A stretch of 64,000 nt of DNA from Promineifilum sp019695075 (GCA_026129185.1 JAHCIO010000020.1:12504-76503), one strand, 5' to 3'. Positions 14,307 through 23,627 are shown, counted from the first letter of the stretch. The notes: a model not told the origin generated them from the sequence alone. Program-made: numbers and translations.

Positions 14307-17048
14307 CTACCCATGTTCCCCTTCCGGCTCAAACCACCGTCTGATCAGCTCAACCCGAAAGCGGTAACCAACGTCGGCGCGTTCGATAATACCTTGCTGT
14401 TCCAGGCGCGATAGAGCGGCGGCGGTTTCACCGCTGGTTAGGCCCGCCGTCCCAGCCACCAACTCGGCCGCGGTCGCGCCCGCGCCTTCACCCATGCGGG
14501 CTAAGGCGTGCAGCAACTCCTTTCCACGCGCGCTGACCTGGTTCCACTGAATGTCGGCAAAGAACATACTGCCGACCTCCAGCGCGCTGCCGGCGGCCGT
14601 CTCCACGTCCTCGACCGAAGCCAGCCGCCGCACGTCCGGCTTCTGTTCGTTCTTCAGCGCCACCACCTCGCCGCACAGCAGTTGCAGCAGGAACGGATGG
14701 CACTGTGTCAAGTCCAGCACCCGCCGCGACGCCGCCGGCTCATAGGCCAGCGCGAAATCCTTCACCGGGTGTTCGACTAACTGCCGCGCCTCGTCCTCGC
14801 GCAAGTAGCCAATGTGGACGACCTGGGCATTGATGAAATAGCCGGCCCAACGCTCGAACTCCTGCAACGGATGTGAGCCGGCTAACAGCACCTTGAAGCG
14901 CGGCCGGTGCTGGATGAGGTGGCGCAGGCTGCCCAACACGGCTGCCTCGCTCAGCCGCCCGTCAACCAGCGCCGCGTCCAGCGCCTCAAACTCATCCAGC
15001 ATCAGCAGTACCGTCTCGACGCCGGCGGCCAGAATGGCGCGCTCCACCTCGTCGAGCCACTCGTCAAACGCCGTCAGCGGGTCAGCGGCGAACATTGCCC
15101 GCGACTGGAAAGGCAGCCGAATGCCGCGCAACTCCTCGGCCGAACGCACCATCGCCCGGGCGACGTTGTAGAAGAAGCCGGCCAGATCGCTGGCGTAGCT
15201 GACGTGCCCCTGCAAGTCCACAAAAAGCGGCAAGGTCGTGTAGGGCAGCAGCCGGCCCAGATTGTTCAGCAGCGACGTTTTGCCCATGCGCCGCTGGCCA
15301 TAGAGCAGCAGCGGCGGCCGTCGCCGGTCGAGCAGCAGGCTTTCAATGCGCCGGCTGATGTCTGTCCGGCCGACGAACACCTCTTGCTGAGCAGTCAGGG
15401 GCACGCCGATGACGTAGGGGTTGTCAATCTCCTGGCGGCGTTCAACAGCCAGCGTCAGCTCGCGGATGTGGGCGGTCAGCAGTTCGCGCCAGCCGGCGAC
15501 CACGGAGCCGAAGCGCTGGGCATAGGGTTCGGCGCTGCGCGTCAACTCGCGCTGGATGCCGTCCAGCCGGTCGGCAATGGCCTCCAGGGCCAGACGGCCG
15601 TTGTAGGCGCTGCGCTGCTGGAGCGCCGCGGCTACGTCCTGGCTGACGCGGCTGAGGCTGCGGAGCAAGGCGCTGGCCGGGCCTTCCAGCTGACCCGCGC
15701 CCAGATAACTGCCCATCTGGGCTATCTCTTCCACCGATTGGGTGTGTTCCAGGTGGCGAGCGTCAATTTCTATCTGCGCCGCTTGGGCTGCGGCGCGCTG
15801 GTGGCCGGCGCTCAACTGATCAACGCTGCGCCGACCCTCTTCCGGATGGCGTTCCAGGACCAGAACGAGATGATCGGCCAGGCCAACCAACGGCCAGCGC
15901 TGTTGCTCGTCCCAGAAGGCCGCGTGCCAGCGCAGCAGACTGCCCGGCGCGCCGTCGCGGGTCAGCTCTCGCCGATAAAGCAGAGTGTGCCAGCCGGCCA
16001 GCAACGGATAGGTCAGCAGCGGCCGCCACCAGCCCAGCGTCAGCAGCGTAACCCCGATGAGCACCCCGGCCACGAGATTGGGCGCGGCGCTATAAGGGGC
16101 CAGGGCGATCTGGGCGAGAGGATGAAGCGCCAGACTGGTTAGAAAACCGGCCACCGCTCCGGCCCACGCCCCGGCGATGCGTTCGGCGATGACGAACGGC
16201 AGGGTGTAGAGGATCAAAAAGGACGACAGCGCGACAATCAGGAATGCCGTCAGCAGTTGCCGGCCGCCGATGAGATCGTTGTAGACGACGTCGCGCATCA
16301 CCAGCCACTCCAGGCTGCCGATGAGCACACCGGCGGCGACGGCCAGGGCCAGCGCCCGCCGCCAGCGGCGCGTGCGCAGGCCGAGGGCGACGCCGGCGAT
16401 AAGCGCCGGCATCAGCCCCGTCAGCACCGCCACCGTGCCCGCGCCAATGATCCGCTGTTGCCAGACGAGAGTCACGCCCGCCGGCACGCCCAGCACGATG
16501 AGCAGGCCGATGGTGCTGATCAGCAGGCCGATGACCAGGCCGCCCAGCCGCCGCGCCGGGTTCGCGTCGCGGCCCGGCTCCTCGACCGTGGTCAGGGCGA
16601 AGCCGGCCACCCCGGCGATGGCTCCCACCATCACCCCCATGCCCGGCGAGAGAACGAGATCGTACAACAGCGCATCGGGCCGAGCCAGAATCGTCGTGGC
16701 GCTGGCCGCGGCCACGACGCCCGCCAACCCACCGGCGGCCAGGCTGACGATGCCGCCGATGAACAGAGCCACCAGCAGGCCAATGACCAGGGCCACAGCC
16801 GCGCCGCCGCCGATGGGCCCCCGCAGCGCCATCACCCCCAGCACAGCCAGCCAGGCCAGCAGCGGCCAACCGAGCAGCCATTGCCCCGTCAATCGCTGCC
16901 AGGCCGGGTCGGCCCAGAAGGCGCGGCCGGTCTCAGCCAGGCAGAAGTAGGGCGACAAGTTGGCGTCGAAAGCGCGGACTTTGGCCCGCCAGGCGGACGG
17001 GCGAAACAGAAGCCAACCGAGCAGGCGCAGACTCTCCACCGGGCTCAC
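14307..17048 (-). CDS. Membrane-anchored STAND/AAA ATPase (ORC/Cdc6-like P-loop)
   Basis: 913 residues. The N-terminal 370 residues hold about eight to ten hydrophobic segments, for example WLLGWPLLAWLAVLGVMAL and LVIGLLISTIGLLIVLGV. A cytoplasmic linker leads to a P-loop ATPase: VFVGRTDISRRIE, Walker A LLYGQRRMGKTSLL (near 580), Walker B LLMLDEFEAL (near 685), the sensor-like LLAGSHPL, and a winged-helix end (LSRLEQQGIIERADVGYRFR). This is the AAA_16/STAND type used in signalling and defence switches. The ATG overlaps the stop of the upstream lipoprotein gene by 4 bp (ATGA), so the two are translationally coupled. Its function is unknown. As it is divergent from the WXG100 locus, a membrane sensor or accessory of that system is possible. 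Confidence 0.75.
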   Translation of the reverse strand: MSPVESLRLLGWLLFRPSAWRAKVRAFDANLSPYFCLAETGRAFWADPAWQRLTGQWLLGWPLLAWLAVLGVMALRGPIGGGAAVALVIGLLVALFIGGIVSLAAGGLAGVVAAASATTILARPDALLYDLVLSPGMGVMVGAIAGVAGFALTTVEEPGRDANPARRLGGLVIGLLISTIGLLIVLGVPAGVTLVWQQRIIGAGTVAVLTGLMPALIAGVALGLRTRRWRRALALAVAAGVLIGSLEWLVMRDVVYNDLIGGRQLLTAFLIVALSSFLILYTLPFVIAERIAGAWAGAVAGFLTSLALHPLAQIALAPYSAAPNLVAGVLIGVTLLTLGWWRPLLTYPLLAGWHTLLYRRELTRDGAPGSLLRWHAAFWDEQQRWPLVGLADHLVLVLERHPEEGRRSVDQLSAGHQRAAAQAAQIEIDARHLEHTQSVEEIAQMGSYLGAGQLEGPASALLRSLSRVSQDVAAALQQRSAYNGRLALEAIADRLDGIQRELTRSAEPYAQRFGSVVAGWRELLTAHIRELTLAVERRQEIDNPYVIGVPLTAQQEVFVGRTDISRRIESLLLDRRRPPLLLYGQRRMGKTSLLNNLGRLLPYTTLPLFVDLQGHVSYASDLAGFFYNVARAMVRSAEELRGIRLPFQSRAMFAADPLTAFDEWLDEVERAILAAGVETVLLMLDEFEALDAALVDGRLSEAAVLGSLRHLIQHRPRFKVLLAGSHPLQEFERWAGYFINAQVVHIGYLREDEARQLVEHPVKDFALAYEPAASRRVLDLTQCHPFLLQLLCGEVVALKNEQKPDVRRLASVEDVETAAGSALEVGSMFFADIQWNQVSARGKELLHALARMGEGAGATAAELVAGTAGLTSGETAAALSRLEQQGIIERADVGYRFRVELIRRWFEPEGEHG

Positions 17049-18484
17049 TCCACGATCAGGTCGTCGCCCAACGTCCGGCGCAACTGGCGCACGGCCTGGC
17101 TTGCCGCGTCGGCCGGGGTTAGCTGCCCCCGTTGCGTTTCCCAGGCGTAGTTCGCCAGGATAGTTTCATAATTCATGACGTCATGGTCTATATAACTTGG
17201 CCACGTCTTCAGGTTGTCGAGCAGCAACTCGATCCCGCCGGGATAACCGCTCAGCATTCGGCGTTGCGCGTCGGGCGAGAGGGCCAGCGTGCTGAACAGG
17301 CCGGAGTCGGGCAGCGCGGCGACGTGGATGGCCGGGGTCATGGCCTGGGCCAGCAAGGCGCAGGCTTCGTCCTGGAGCCGGCGTCCCGTGGCCGCTTCAT
17401 TCAAGATAACGAAGTAACCGGCATGGGCGGCCAGTGTCCCCGGCTGGCCGGCCACGGCTGAAGGAAAGGGGGCCAGGCCAACGTCATCTGCATCCAACGC
17501 CGGCTGCCCCGGCATCGTTTCGCCGCCGCTACGGGCGGCAACGACCAGCCACTTCCGCCAGTCATGAAGCTTGCCATACCAGAACAGGGCGCGACCGTGG
17601 CCGATGGCGTCATTCCAGAGCAGCCGCGAACTCCAATTGTTCTGCGAACCGTCCAGCAGAAACGGCGCGATGATATCCTCAGCCGGCAACTCCCGGCGAA
17701 ACGCATACGCGGCGGCCAATGCGTCCTCGTCAATGACCAGCCGGCCTTGCTCCGCGTCGTAGACCCGCCCGCCAAAGGCGACGTAATAGTCGCCGATGCG
17801 CGTGCTGGTGGACGGCCGTTGCATGAAGCCAAAGCCCGGCCGCACCACCCCGGCGGCGACGGCCGCCGCCGCCGTATCGCGCAGATCAAGCAGAGTAAAA
17901 TCGCCGGCGATGATGCGCGCCGGCAGTTCGTCAATCGCCGTCTCCGACCACCCCAGGGCGCGCAGGCGCGACTTGCTGAAATAGAGCAAGTCAGGATTGA
18001 ATATCACCGGCACGCCCCACGTCTCGCCGCGGCCGGCGGCCACGGACCAGGCCGCGGGTAGGATGCCGTCGAAGGCCGAATGCTGGGCGCGGCAGACGTT
18101 CAGCGGCTCCAGCACACCGGCCTGGACCAATCGCGCCAGTTCCGCGGGTGTGCCGACGTAGGCAATGTCCGGCGCGCCTCCGGCGGCGGCCTCGCTCAGC
18201 AAGTGGTCGTAGAAGGTGGTTTCGAGGATGTCATAGGCGGCGACGTTCACGCTCATGGGCCGGTGGTCGGAGGTCTGGACGGCGTCCAGAAGCATGTCGC
18301 CTTGCCACGGGCCTTGCAGGGTAATGGCGTACCAGGCGCTTAACTCCGGCCCGCGGCCGGCGGGTGCGCTGGCTTGCCGGGAGGCGACGACAACTTCGGA
18401 GGGCGTTGTGTCGCAGCCGGGCAACAGCGCCAGCCAGGCTAGCGCGACAGCCCAGGCCAACGCCCTACATCTTCGGCGCGCCAT
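17045..18484 (-). CDS. Extracellular solute-binding lipoprotein (ABC type 1-like)
   Basis: I chose the ATG at 18484 because it gives a clean lipoprotein signal: basic start MARRRCR, hydrophobic core, lipobox LLPGC with Cys24. That leaves 480 codons. The mature part has the look of family 1 solute-binding proteins: YDILETTFYDHLLSEAAAG, GAPDIAYVGTPAELARLVQAG, GVPVIFNPDLLYFSK, and a late ALLAQAMTP helix. No ABC permease or ATPase for sugars lies nearby. It sits between two STAND-type ATPases, overlapping the upstream gene by about 20 bp and the downstream gene by 4 bp. It may therefore serve as a ligand sensor for the membrane ATPase rather than as an importer component; that is inference. Confidence 0.75.
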   Translation of the reverse strand: MARRRCRALAWAVALAWLALLPGCDTTPSEVVVASRQASAPAGRGPELSAWYAITLQGPWQGDMLLDAVQTSDHRPMSVNVAAYDILETTFYDHLLSEAAAGGAPDIAYVGTPAELARLVQAGVLEPLNVCRAQHSAFDGILPAAWSVAAGRGETWGVPVIFNPDLLYFSKSRLRALGWSETAIDELPARIIAGDFTLLDLRDTAAAAVAAGVVRPGFGFMQRPSTSTRIGDYYVAFGGRVYDAEQGRLVIDEDALAAAYAFRRELPAEDIIAPFLLDGSQNNWSSRLLWNDAIGHGRALFWYGKLHDWRKWLVVAARSGGETMPGQPALDADDVGLAPFPSAVAGQPGTLAAHAGYFVILNEAATGRRLQDEACALLAQAMTPAIHVAALPDSGLFSTLALSPDAQRRMLSGYPGGIELLLDNLKTWPSYIDHDVMNYETILANYAWETQRGQLTPADAASQAVRQLRRTLGDDLIVE

Positions 18485-19652
18485 CGAGCAGGTAGCGATA
18501 GCGCCCGATCTGCGCCAGCCCATCCGCCTTCCAGCCGTCACCGCTCACCTCCTCCTCCAGCGCCGCCAGCCGCGTCTGGCACAGCTGTTGCAGCAGAATG
18601 GGCCAGCCCTGACTGTGGGCCAATATCCACTCGCTGTCGTCCGGAGCAAACGGCCGCGGCGATACGGCGATCAGCGCCCGGGCCTCCTCGCTCGTCAGCG
18701 GCCCCAGGCGCACCGAAGTGAACAGGTTGAAGAAGGGCGACGTTTTGCCAAAGCCGGCGGCCAGCGTCTGCAAATCGTCCAGCGCCGCAATGGCAAAGGC
18801 CAGCATGCCACGGGTGACGCTGGTGGCCAGGGCGCGCATGCTGCGCCAGAAGTCACCGTCGTAATCCGCCAGTTCCAATGCCGCGCCCAGTTCGTCGAGC
18901 ATGATGATCGTCGGCGCAGGCAGGCCGTTGCTCATCCTCTCGGTAAAGCTCTCCAGCGTACACGGCTCGTGGGCCGGCAGGCCCAGCTCAGCCAACAGGT
19001 AACGCAACAGGTTGTTGCGCCGGTTCCAACGGGGGTCGAAGAAGTCTATGTAGATCCAGCGATAGCGAGTGGCATCCGGCAGCCAGTCGCGGCGCTGGTT
19101 GGGACGCAGGTGATGGGTGGGGGTGGCATTGATCGTCCGGAGATAATGCAGCAGCGACGTGCGCCCGCTGCGGCGCGGGCCAATGATGGCCACGTTGTGC
19201 AGCGGCGAGTGGCGCCACCAGGCGAAAACCCGACCGCACTCTCGTTCGCGGCCAAAGAACTGCGCCGGTTCGGTAATCGGGTGGTGGGCCACGAACGGAG
19301 CCAGCGCCCGCGTCGCTACTAACGGCAGCGGCTGCGGCCCGTTCGACTGGAATAGGGTTTCCAGCAGTTGCTCCGGCCGCGGGTGCCCGCCGGTGCGCAA
19401 GAACTGCTCACAGGTGCGCCGGTTGAGTCCGCCTCGTTGCACCAGTTGCGCCGCCAGTTGCTCTAGCAGGCGCGTGTCGGCCGGCACGTTGCCCTTGCGC
19501 CAGTAGCCGATAGTCGCCGCCCCGCCTGTCTCGCGCCCCAAGGCATGGGCTATCTCGTCTTGAATCGTTTCGATCTTCTTTCGCTCTTTGGCTTTGATCA
19601 GGTGGATAGCCTGAGTCAGCCAATAAGCAAATTGGTCCGGTGAAGGCGCCAT
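18465..19652 (-). CDS. HTH-ATPase (STAND-like P-loop NTPase with N-terminal DNA-binding-like domain)
   Basis: Start chosen at MAPSPDQFAYWLTQAIHL (TTG starts up to 19748 would add a non-conserved extension); 395 residues. Residues 1-95 form an HTH-like module (IQDEIAHALGRETGGAATIG, YWRKGNVPADTRLLEQLA) common at the front of chloroflexal STAND proteins. Residues 130-380 are a P-loop ATPase: QFFGRERECGRVF, Walker A VAIIGPRRSGRTSLL (near 157) and Walker B TIIMLDELGAAL (near 249). The Walker A lysine is replaced by arginine, so ATP hydrolysis may be weak or absent. It is the first gene of the leftward operon and divergent from the WXG100 operon, which makes it a candidate regulator of both; this is not shown by sequence. 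Confidence 0.7.
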   Translation of the reverse strand: MAPSPDQFAYWLTQAIHLIKAKERKKIETIQDEIAHALGRETGGAATIGYWRKGNVPADTRLLEQLAAQLVQRGGLNRRTCEQFLRTGGHPRPEQLLETLFQSNGPQPLPLVATRALAPFVAHHPITEPAQFFGRERECGRVFAWWRHSPLHNVAIIGPRRSGRTSLLHYLRTINATPTHHLRPNQRRDWLPDATRYRWIYIDFFDPRWNRRNNLLRYLLAELGLPAHEPCTLESFTERMSNGLPAPTIIMLDELGAALELADYDGDFWRSMRALATSVTRGMLAFAIAALDDLQTLAAGFGKTSPFFNLFTSVRLGPLTSEEARALIAVSPRPFAPDDSEWILAHSQGWPILLQQLCQTRLAALEEEVSGDGWKADGLAQIGRYRYLLDGAPKM

Positions 19653-20055
19653 AAAATGTCGGCCGAGCTTCCTGGACTGGAATCGAAGTAGACAGCCACG
19701 GCTTCCGCCTCTGGAAGCTGGGACGATGCCAGGAGGCACTTGAGTCAAAGCCAGCGGAGGCTACGCTGGCCACCTATCGCGACAACTAAGTCAAAATTAT
19801 AGCCCCGGCCCGGACGGCAACGCAAATAAATAGAGAGAGTCGCGCCGATGGCAAGCCTCGCCAAACTTTCGGAAAAGCTTCCAGAAAAAGACTGAAAATT
19901 GGAAGTGTCGCTGACCGCTTCTGGAATCACTCTGGTGCTACTGTTCTTTGTATTCCGGCTGGCCAACGCCGGTCGTTTATCCCGTAAGTCGAGCCAGGTG
20001 TGGCGGCCATCGCCCAGAGGCGATGGTCTATCTAGTTGATGAGGAGAGTGATTCG
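19653..20055. promoter_or_regulatory. Divergent promoter region between STAND operon and WXG100 operon
   Basis: About 400 bp, clearly more AT-rich than its surroundings, with no supported gene. Rightward: TTGGAA (19899-19904), 17-bp spacer, TGGAAT (19922-19927), about 130 bp before the first WXG100 start. Leftward: a consensus TATAAT on the minus strand (19796-19801) with only weak -35 candidates. The long leaders leave room for operators. Confidence 0.45.
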
Positions 20056-20358
20056 ATGGGCGATCTGATTGAAGTGGATTTCGAGAAGTTGGGCCAGGTG
20101 CACAAGAAGTTCACGGAGCAGGCCGAGGCGTTTGCCAACACCCTGCGCGACGTGCGCGACAAGCTGGCACCGCTGCAGAAAGACGGCTGGAAGGGCGACG
20201 CGGCCGATGCGTTCTTCAAGGAGATGAACGACATCGTCCTGCCCTCTTCCAACCGGCTGCACAAGGCCTTCACCGAGGCCGCGGCGACAACCAAACGTGT
20301 CGGCGACACGGCCAATAAGGCCGAGCAAGACGCCGTCAACGCCTTCAAACTGGGCTAA
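20056..20358 (+). CDS. WXG100 family protein (EsxA/EsxB-like)
   Basis: 100 residues. Start ATG at 20056 has a GAGGAG ribosome site 9 bp upstream; longer frames upstream lack one. It has the classic WXG100 build: an amphipathic helix (VDFEKLGQVHKKFTEQAEAF), a turn with W-K-G (W45, in QKDGWKGDAADAFF), and a second long helix. Such proteins form helical-hairpin dimers and are substrates or structural factors of type VII secretion. First of four small genes ahead of the FHA, kinase and EccC genes. No YxxxD/E export tail is visible, so its partner may carry the signal. Confidence 0.88.
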   Translation: MGDLIEVDFEKLGQVHKKFTEQAEAFANTLRDVRDKLAPLQKDGWKGDAADAFFKEMNDIVLPSSNRLHKAFTEAAATTKRVGDTANKAEQDAVNAFKLG

Positions 20359-20371
20359 GGGAGAACCGAAG

Positions 20372-20674
20372 ATGGCAAACGACATCATCAAGCTGAATTA
20401 CATCCAGGCGCGGGCCATGGCTACCAGCATGAAGAAAGGCGCCAAGCAGATAGAGTCCAGCATCAACGAGATGAACAGGATCATGACCCTGTTGCAGGGC
20501 GGCGGCCTGCGCGGCGAGGCGGGCGAGGCCTTCATTGACGGCATCCGCGGCGCGCTCATCCCCAACATGCAGCGCTTGCAACAGAAGTACATCGAGGTGC
20601 AACTCGATATCCTGAAGAACATCGAACTGAACATTCAGGCCGACCGCAAGTCGCGCGACGCGATGCGTAACTAG
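20372..20674 (+). CDS. WXG100-like protein with LRG in place of WXG
   Basis: 100 residues starting MANDIIKLNYIQARAMATS, with a GGGAGA ribosome site just upstream and only 13 bp after the preceding gene. Two helices flank a turn reading QGGGLRGEAGEAFIDGI (Leu46-Arg-Gly48). The Trp of WXG is replaced, but the G-x-A-x-x-F pattern after the turn is kept. The same length and position as its neighbour suggest a heterodimer partner, like EsxA with EsxB. Location is presumably cytoplasmic until secreted. Confidence 0.8.
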   Translation: MANDIIKLNYIQARAMATSMKKGAKQIESSINEMNRIMTLLQGGGLRGEAGEAFIDGIRGALIPNMQRLQQKYIEVQLDILKNIELNIQADRKSRDAMRN

Positions 20675-20697
20675 CCGCCACGGGCAAGGAGAACATC

Positions 20698-21054
20698 ATG
20701 GGACTTTTCGATTCGTTCAATCCTTTGATCAAGATCGCCAAGCAGGTGGTCAAAGGTGTCCAGGCGGGCATCATGCAGCAGGTCAACATCGTGGATACGG
20801 CCGTCAAGACCCCGGTTAATGCCATGATCGGCCAGGTAGTCGGCGGCGTCTGGAAGGGCGAGGGCGCCGACGCCTTCGTGGAAGTCTGCAAGAACCTGGT
20901 CTTGCCCGAAGCCGAGAGCATCATGTCTACCGGTCGCACCATGAGCGGCGGCATCGGCCAGGCGCTCGATATCATGGAACGCGCCGACAAGCAGGCCACC
21001 GGCTTTCTTACCGACCTGACCGGCAGCTACTTTAAGGTGATTTATCGGGGCTAG
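20698..21054 (+). CDS. WXG100-like protein, third copy
   Basis: 118 residues. ATG at 20698 follows AAGGAG. It has a slightly longer first helix (GLFDSFNPLIKIAKQVVKGV), then the turn GGVWKGEGADAFVE (W52-K-G) and a second helix ending in YFKVIYRG. The WKG(x)2AD(A)F core is nearly the same as in the first copy (WKGDAADAF), which points to duplication. Part of the same operon; predicted type VII substrate or structural component. Confidence 0.85.
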   Translation: MGLFDSFNPLIKIAKQVVKGVQAGIMQQVNIVDTAVKTPVNAMIGQVVGGVWKGEGADAFVEVCKNLVLPEAESIMSTGRTMSGGIGQALDIMERADKQATGFLTDLTGSYFKVIYRG

Positions 21055-21108
21055 TAGGCTGGTGGGCGCGCCGGCGTCCCCTCAGACAACACAACAAGCG
21101 AGGAATAG

Positions 21109-21408
21109 ATGGCCAAGACAGAAACATTCATGAACGTGCCCGCCGTCAAGAAGATGGGCACTACGTTCGGTGACATCGGTGGCGCGCTGGACGGCGTCAG
21201 CAAGGTGATGCAACTGTTGCTTAATACATTGCGGGCGACGGCCTTCGTCGGGATGTTCGGCGGCTGGGCGTTGCAGTCTTATCTGGAGCAGGTCAAGCCG
21301 GTTGTGGATCGGCTGGCCAAGCAGTGCAAGGAACTCGGCCGCGACCTGGCTTTCTCCGCCCAGGCCTATGAGCGGGGCGACGCTGAGGGGAGGACGCGCT
21401 TCTATTAG
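21109..21408 (+). CDS. Small WXG100-like protein with a YxxxD export motif
   Basis: 99 residues, start ATG 21109 after GCGAGGAA. It is helical throughout, with a central glycine turn FVGMFGGWALQSYLEQ (W53) where WXG would be. Near the C-terminus Y87-E-R-G-D91 fits the YxxxD/E general secretion signal of type VII substrates, placed after the second helix as in known exported partners. It is the only one of the four small proteins where I see this motif. It could be the signal-bearing partner for the others. The family match is weaker than for the first and third copies. Confidence 0.68.
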   Translation: MAKTETFMNVPAVKKMGTTFGDIGGALDGVSKVMQLLLNTLRATAFVGMFGGWALQSYLEQVKPVVDRLAKQCKELGRDLAFSAQAYERGDAEGRTRFY

Positions 21409-21542
21409 ACAGAGTTCCGGCCGGCCGACCGCGGACCAACCGTCCAGCATTCGAGAGGCTTCTTTGGCGCGACGAGACTAGGCCTTTGGCTCGCACTCGT
21501 CGCGCCCACCATGTTTGGAGTACGGTGGAAGCGGGAACGACT

Positions 21543-23624
21543 ATGAGGCGATACGCGCATGCACTTCGTTTTCTTGGCCTGCTGGGGGCAATCGGCCTGG
21601 CCTGCTGGCTGGCGGCCGGGCCAGGTGGCGCGGCCCCAGCCCAGGCCCAGGCCGGCACGCCCGTCAAGCTGGAGATAGTCGCCATCGACACGGCACGCTT
21701 CCCGGAGACGGTCGTCACCGTTAGTGCGGTGGACGCCACCGGCCGGCCCGTGCGCGGCCTGACCGACTTCCAGCTGTTGGAAAACGATCAACCCGTCGCC
21801 GCCCTGGATGTGGCCGAAATCGAGACGACTCCGCCCGTGTCGGTTCTGGTGTTGGTCGATCAGGGCTATCTGTCCGTCGTGCGCTATCGCCGCTGGTACG
21901 ACGATCCCCCCACCCTGAGAGGAGTGCTCCAGGCTGTGGGCGATGGCACGCTGAGCGAAACGGACACGGTTTGCCTGGCCGTCGGACGCGCCGACAGTGG
22001 CACAAACAGACGCCAGCAGACCCAATTCCCTCTCGAATGCGACCCTTACTCCCCCATTGACTACGAACAACGCGTTGCCGAACTGGACATTGATTTGGCG
22101 CTTCAATTCCCCAGCGGCGATCCCCAGGCAGATGTCAGTGGTGTGCGCACCGCGCCTTTGTTCGAGGATGCCTTGGCCGCCCTGACCGGCCAACCGAACC
22201 CGGTCATCGTCTTCCTGGCGGCCTACATCACCGCGTCGCCGGGGACACAAGGCCCCAACCCATCACAGACCACGGCTGACCTGCTGGCCCAGGCGGCCGT
22301 CGCCGCCGGCGTGCGCGTCTTCGTCTTGCAGGCCGCCGGCAACACGCTGTCCACCAACCCGGCCGAACTGCAAGAGCCGATGATCAGCCTGGCCGGCCAG
22401 ACCGGCGGCGAATACGTCGAGTTGGATAATTCCCGCGATTATGTCAACGACGCCCGCGCCGCCTTCGCCGCCATTCGCCAACCCGACTTCGCCTACACCC
22501 TGACCTACCGCAGCGCCGACGGCACGCCCGGCGAGCGGCGGCTGTCCGTCGCCCCGGCCGGGCAGCCGGATCTGGCCGTAGAGCAGGCTGTCAGCCTGCT
22601 CGTCGCCCCGCCAACGGCCGACGAAACCGCCCTGGCCATCGGCCCGGTGCTGGACGGCCAGCGTCAGATTCGCGTGCCTATCGCCTGGCGCGACGATTTT
22701 CCGCCGCGGGCCATTCGCGCCGTCATGATCAACGGCGCGCCCGTCAAGACGTTTGACTTTGCTGATGGCGTGCTGAGCTTTACCATCGACGAGGCGATTA
22801 GCGGCGATCTACGCCTGGTCATCGAAGACGAGTTGGGCCAAACGGCGCAGATTGCCGGCCAGATCGCCACACCGCCCCCGCCCACGCCAACGCCCGTCCC
22901 GCCGGTCACCCCGACCCCGGTCGTGGTCGTCGAACCGGTTGAAAGCAGCAACAGCCCCTGGCCGTGGCTGGCGCTGGCGCTGTTGGGCATCGCTGTGGTG
23001 GCCGCAGCGGCCTATCTGGGCACGCGGCGCGGCACGCTGACTCGCGTGAAACAGGGTATCGGCGAGGGCGCGCGCCGCATCGCCACCATTGGCACGGCGC
23101 GCGAGGAGAAGCAGGCCTTGGCCTATCTGCTGGTGCTGGCCGGGCGCGAGAACCTGATCGGGCAAAACGTGCCGCTATACAACGAGATCACGACTATCGG
23201 CCGCGATCCACAACTGACCGACATCCAACTCTACGACGTCAGCGAAATCAGTTCCATCAGCGGCCAACACTGTACCATCCAGGTTGATCACGGCCTCTTC
23301 CTGCTCATTGACAACAACTCCTCCAACGGCACCTACGTCAACGGTGAGGCGCTGACCCCCGACCTACCCCACCAGCTGCAGAATGGCGACGAGATCGTGC
23401 TGGGTGATAAGGCGCGGCATGGGGCGCAACTACGCTTCGAGATCAGCCGGCGCGCCCTCAACCGCTTTGCCCACACCGTCACCGATGGCGAGTGGCAGGG
23501 CGGCGAGCGCAGCGGCACAGCCACCACCCCCGGCCCAACGCGCGACCTCGACCGCCTGGACGACCACTGGTCGGACGGCGAAGACCTCGTAGAGCCGCCG
23601 GTGAGCGACGGCCAGGCGGAGTAA
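21543..23624 (+). CDS. Secreted/membrane protein with degenerate vWA region and cytoplasmic FHA domain
   Basis: Start placed at MRRYAHALRFLGLLGAIGLA (ATG 21543), which begins a signal peptide; 693 residues. An outer vWA-like part follows (VSVLVLVDQGYLSVVRYRR, NPVIVFLAAYITAS), whose metal site is degenerate. Then come a Pro/Thr linker (PPPPTPTPVPPVTPTPVVVV), one transmembrane helix (about 470-492) and an FHA domain (about 545-610: TIGRDP, SGQHCTI, NNSSNGTYVNGE). FHA domains bind phospho-threonine, so it is a probable target of the kinase encoded next. It resembles the other vWA-TM-FHA protein of this operon. Together they may take the place of missing type VII membrane subunits. Confidence 0.8.
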   Translation: MRRYAHALRFLGLLGAIGLACWLAAGPGGAAPAQAQAGTPVKLEIVAIDTARFPETVVTVSAVDATGRPVRGLTDFQLLENDQPVAALDVAEIETTPPVSVLVLVDQGYLSVVRYRRWYDDPPTLRGVLQAVGDGTLSETDTVCLAVGRADSGTNRRQQTQFPLECDPYSPIDYEQRVAELDIDLALQFPSGDPQADVSGVRTAPLFEDALAALTGQPNPVIVFLAAYITASPGTQGPNPSQTTADLLAQAAVAAGVRVFVLQAAGNTLSTNPAELQEPMISLAGQTGGEYVELDNSRDYVNDARAAFAAIRQPDFAYTLTYRSADGTPGERRLSVAPAGQPDLAVEQAVSLLVAPPTADETALAIGPVLDGQRQIRVPIAWRDDFPPRAIRAVMINGAPVKTFDFADGVLSFTIDEAISGDLRLVIEDELGQTAQIAGQIATPPPPTPTPVPPVTPTPVVVVEPVESSNSPWPWLALALLGIAVVAAAAYLGTRRGTLTRVKQGIGEGARRIATIGTAREEKQALAYLLVLAGRENLIGQNVPLYNEITTIGRDPQLTDIQLYDVSEISSISGQHCTIQVDHGLFLLIDNNSSNGTYVNGEALTPDLPHQLQNGDEIVLGDKARHGAQLRFEISRRALNRFAHTVTDGEWQGGERSGTATTPGPTRDLDRLDDHWSDGEDLVEPPVSDGQAE

Positions 23625-23627
23625 CCA

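Noticed and set aside
21486..21542. Longer start for the first FHA protein at 21486
   Set aside because: It would place polar residues before the signal peptide; the ATG at 21543 begins the signal directly.
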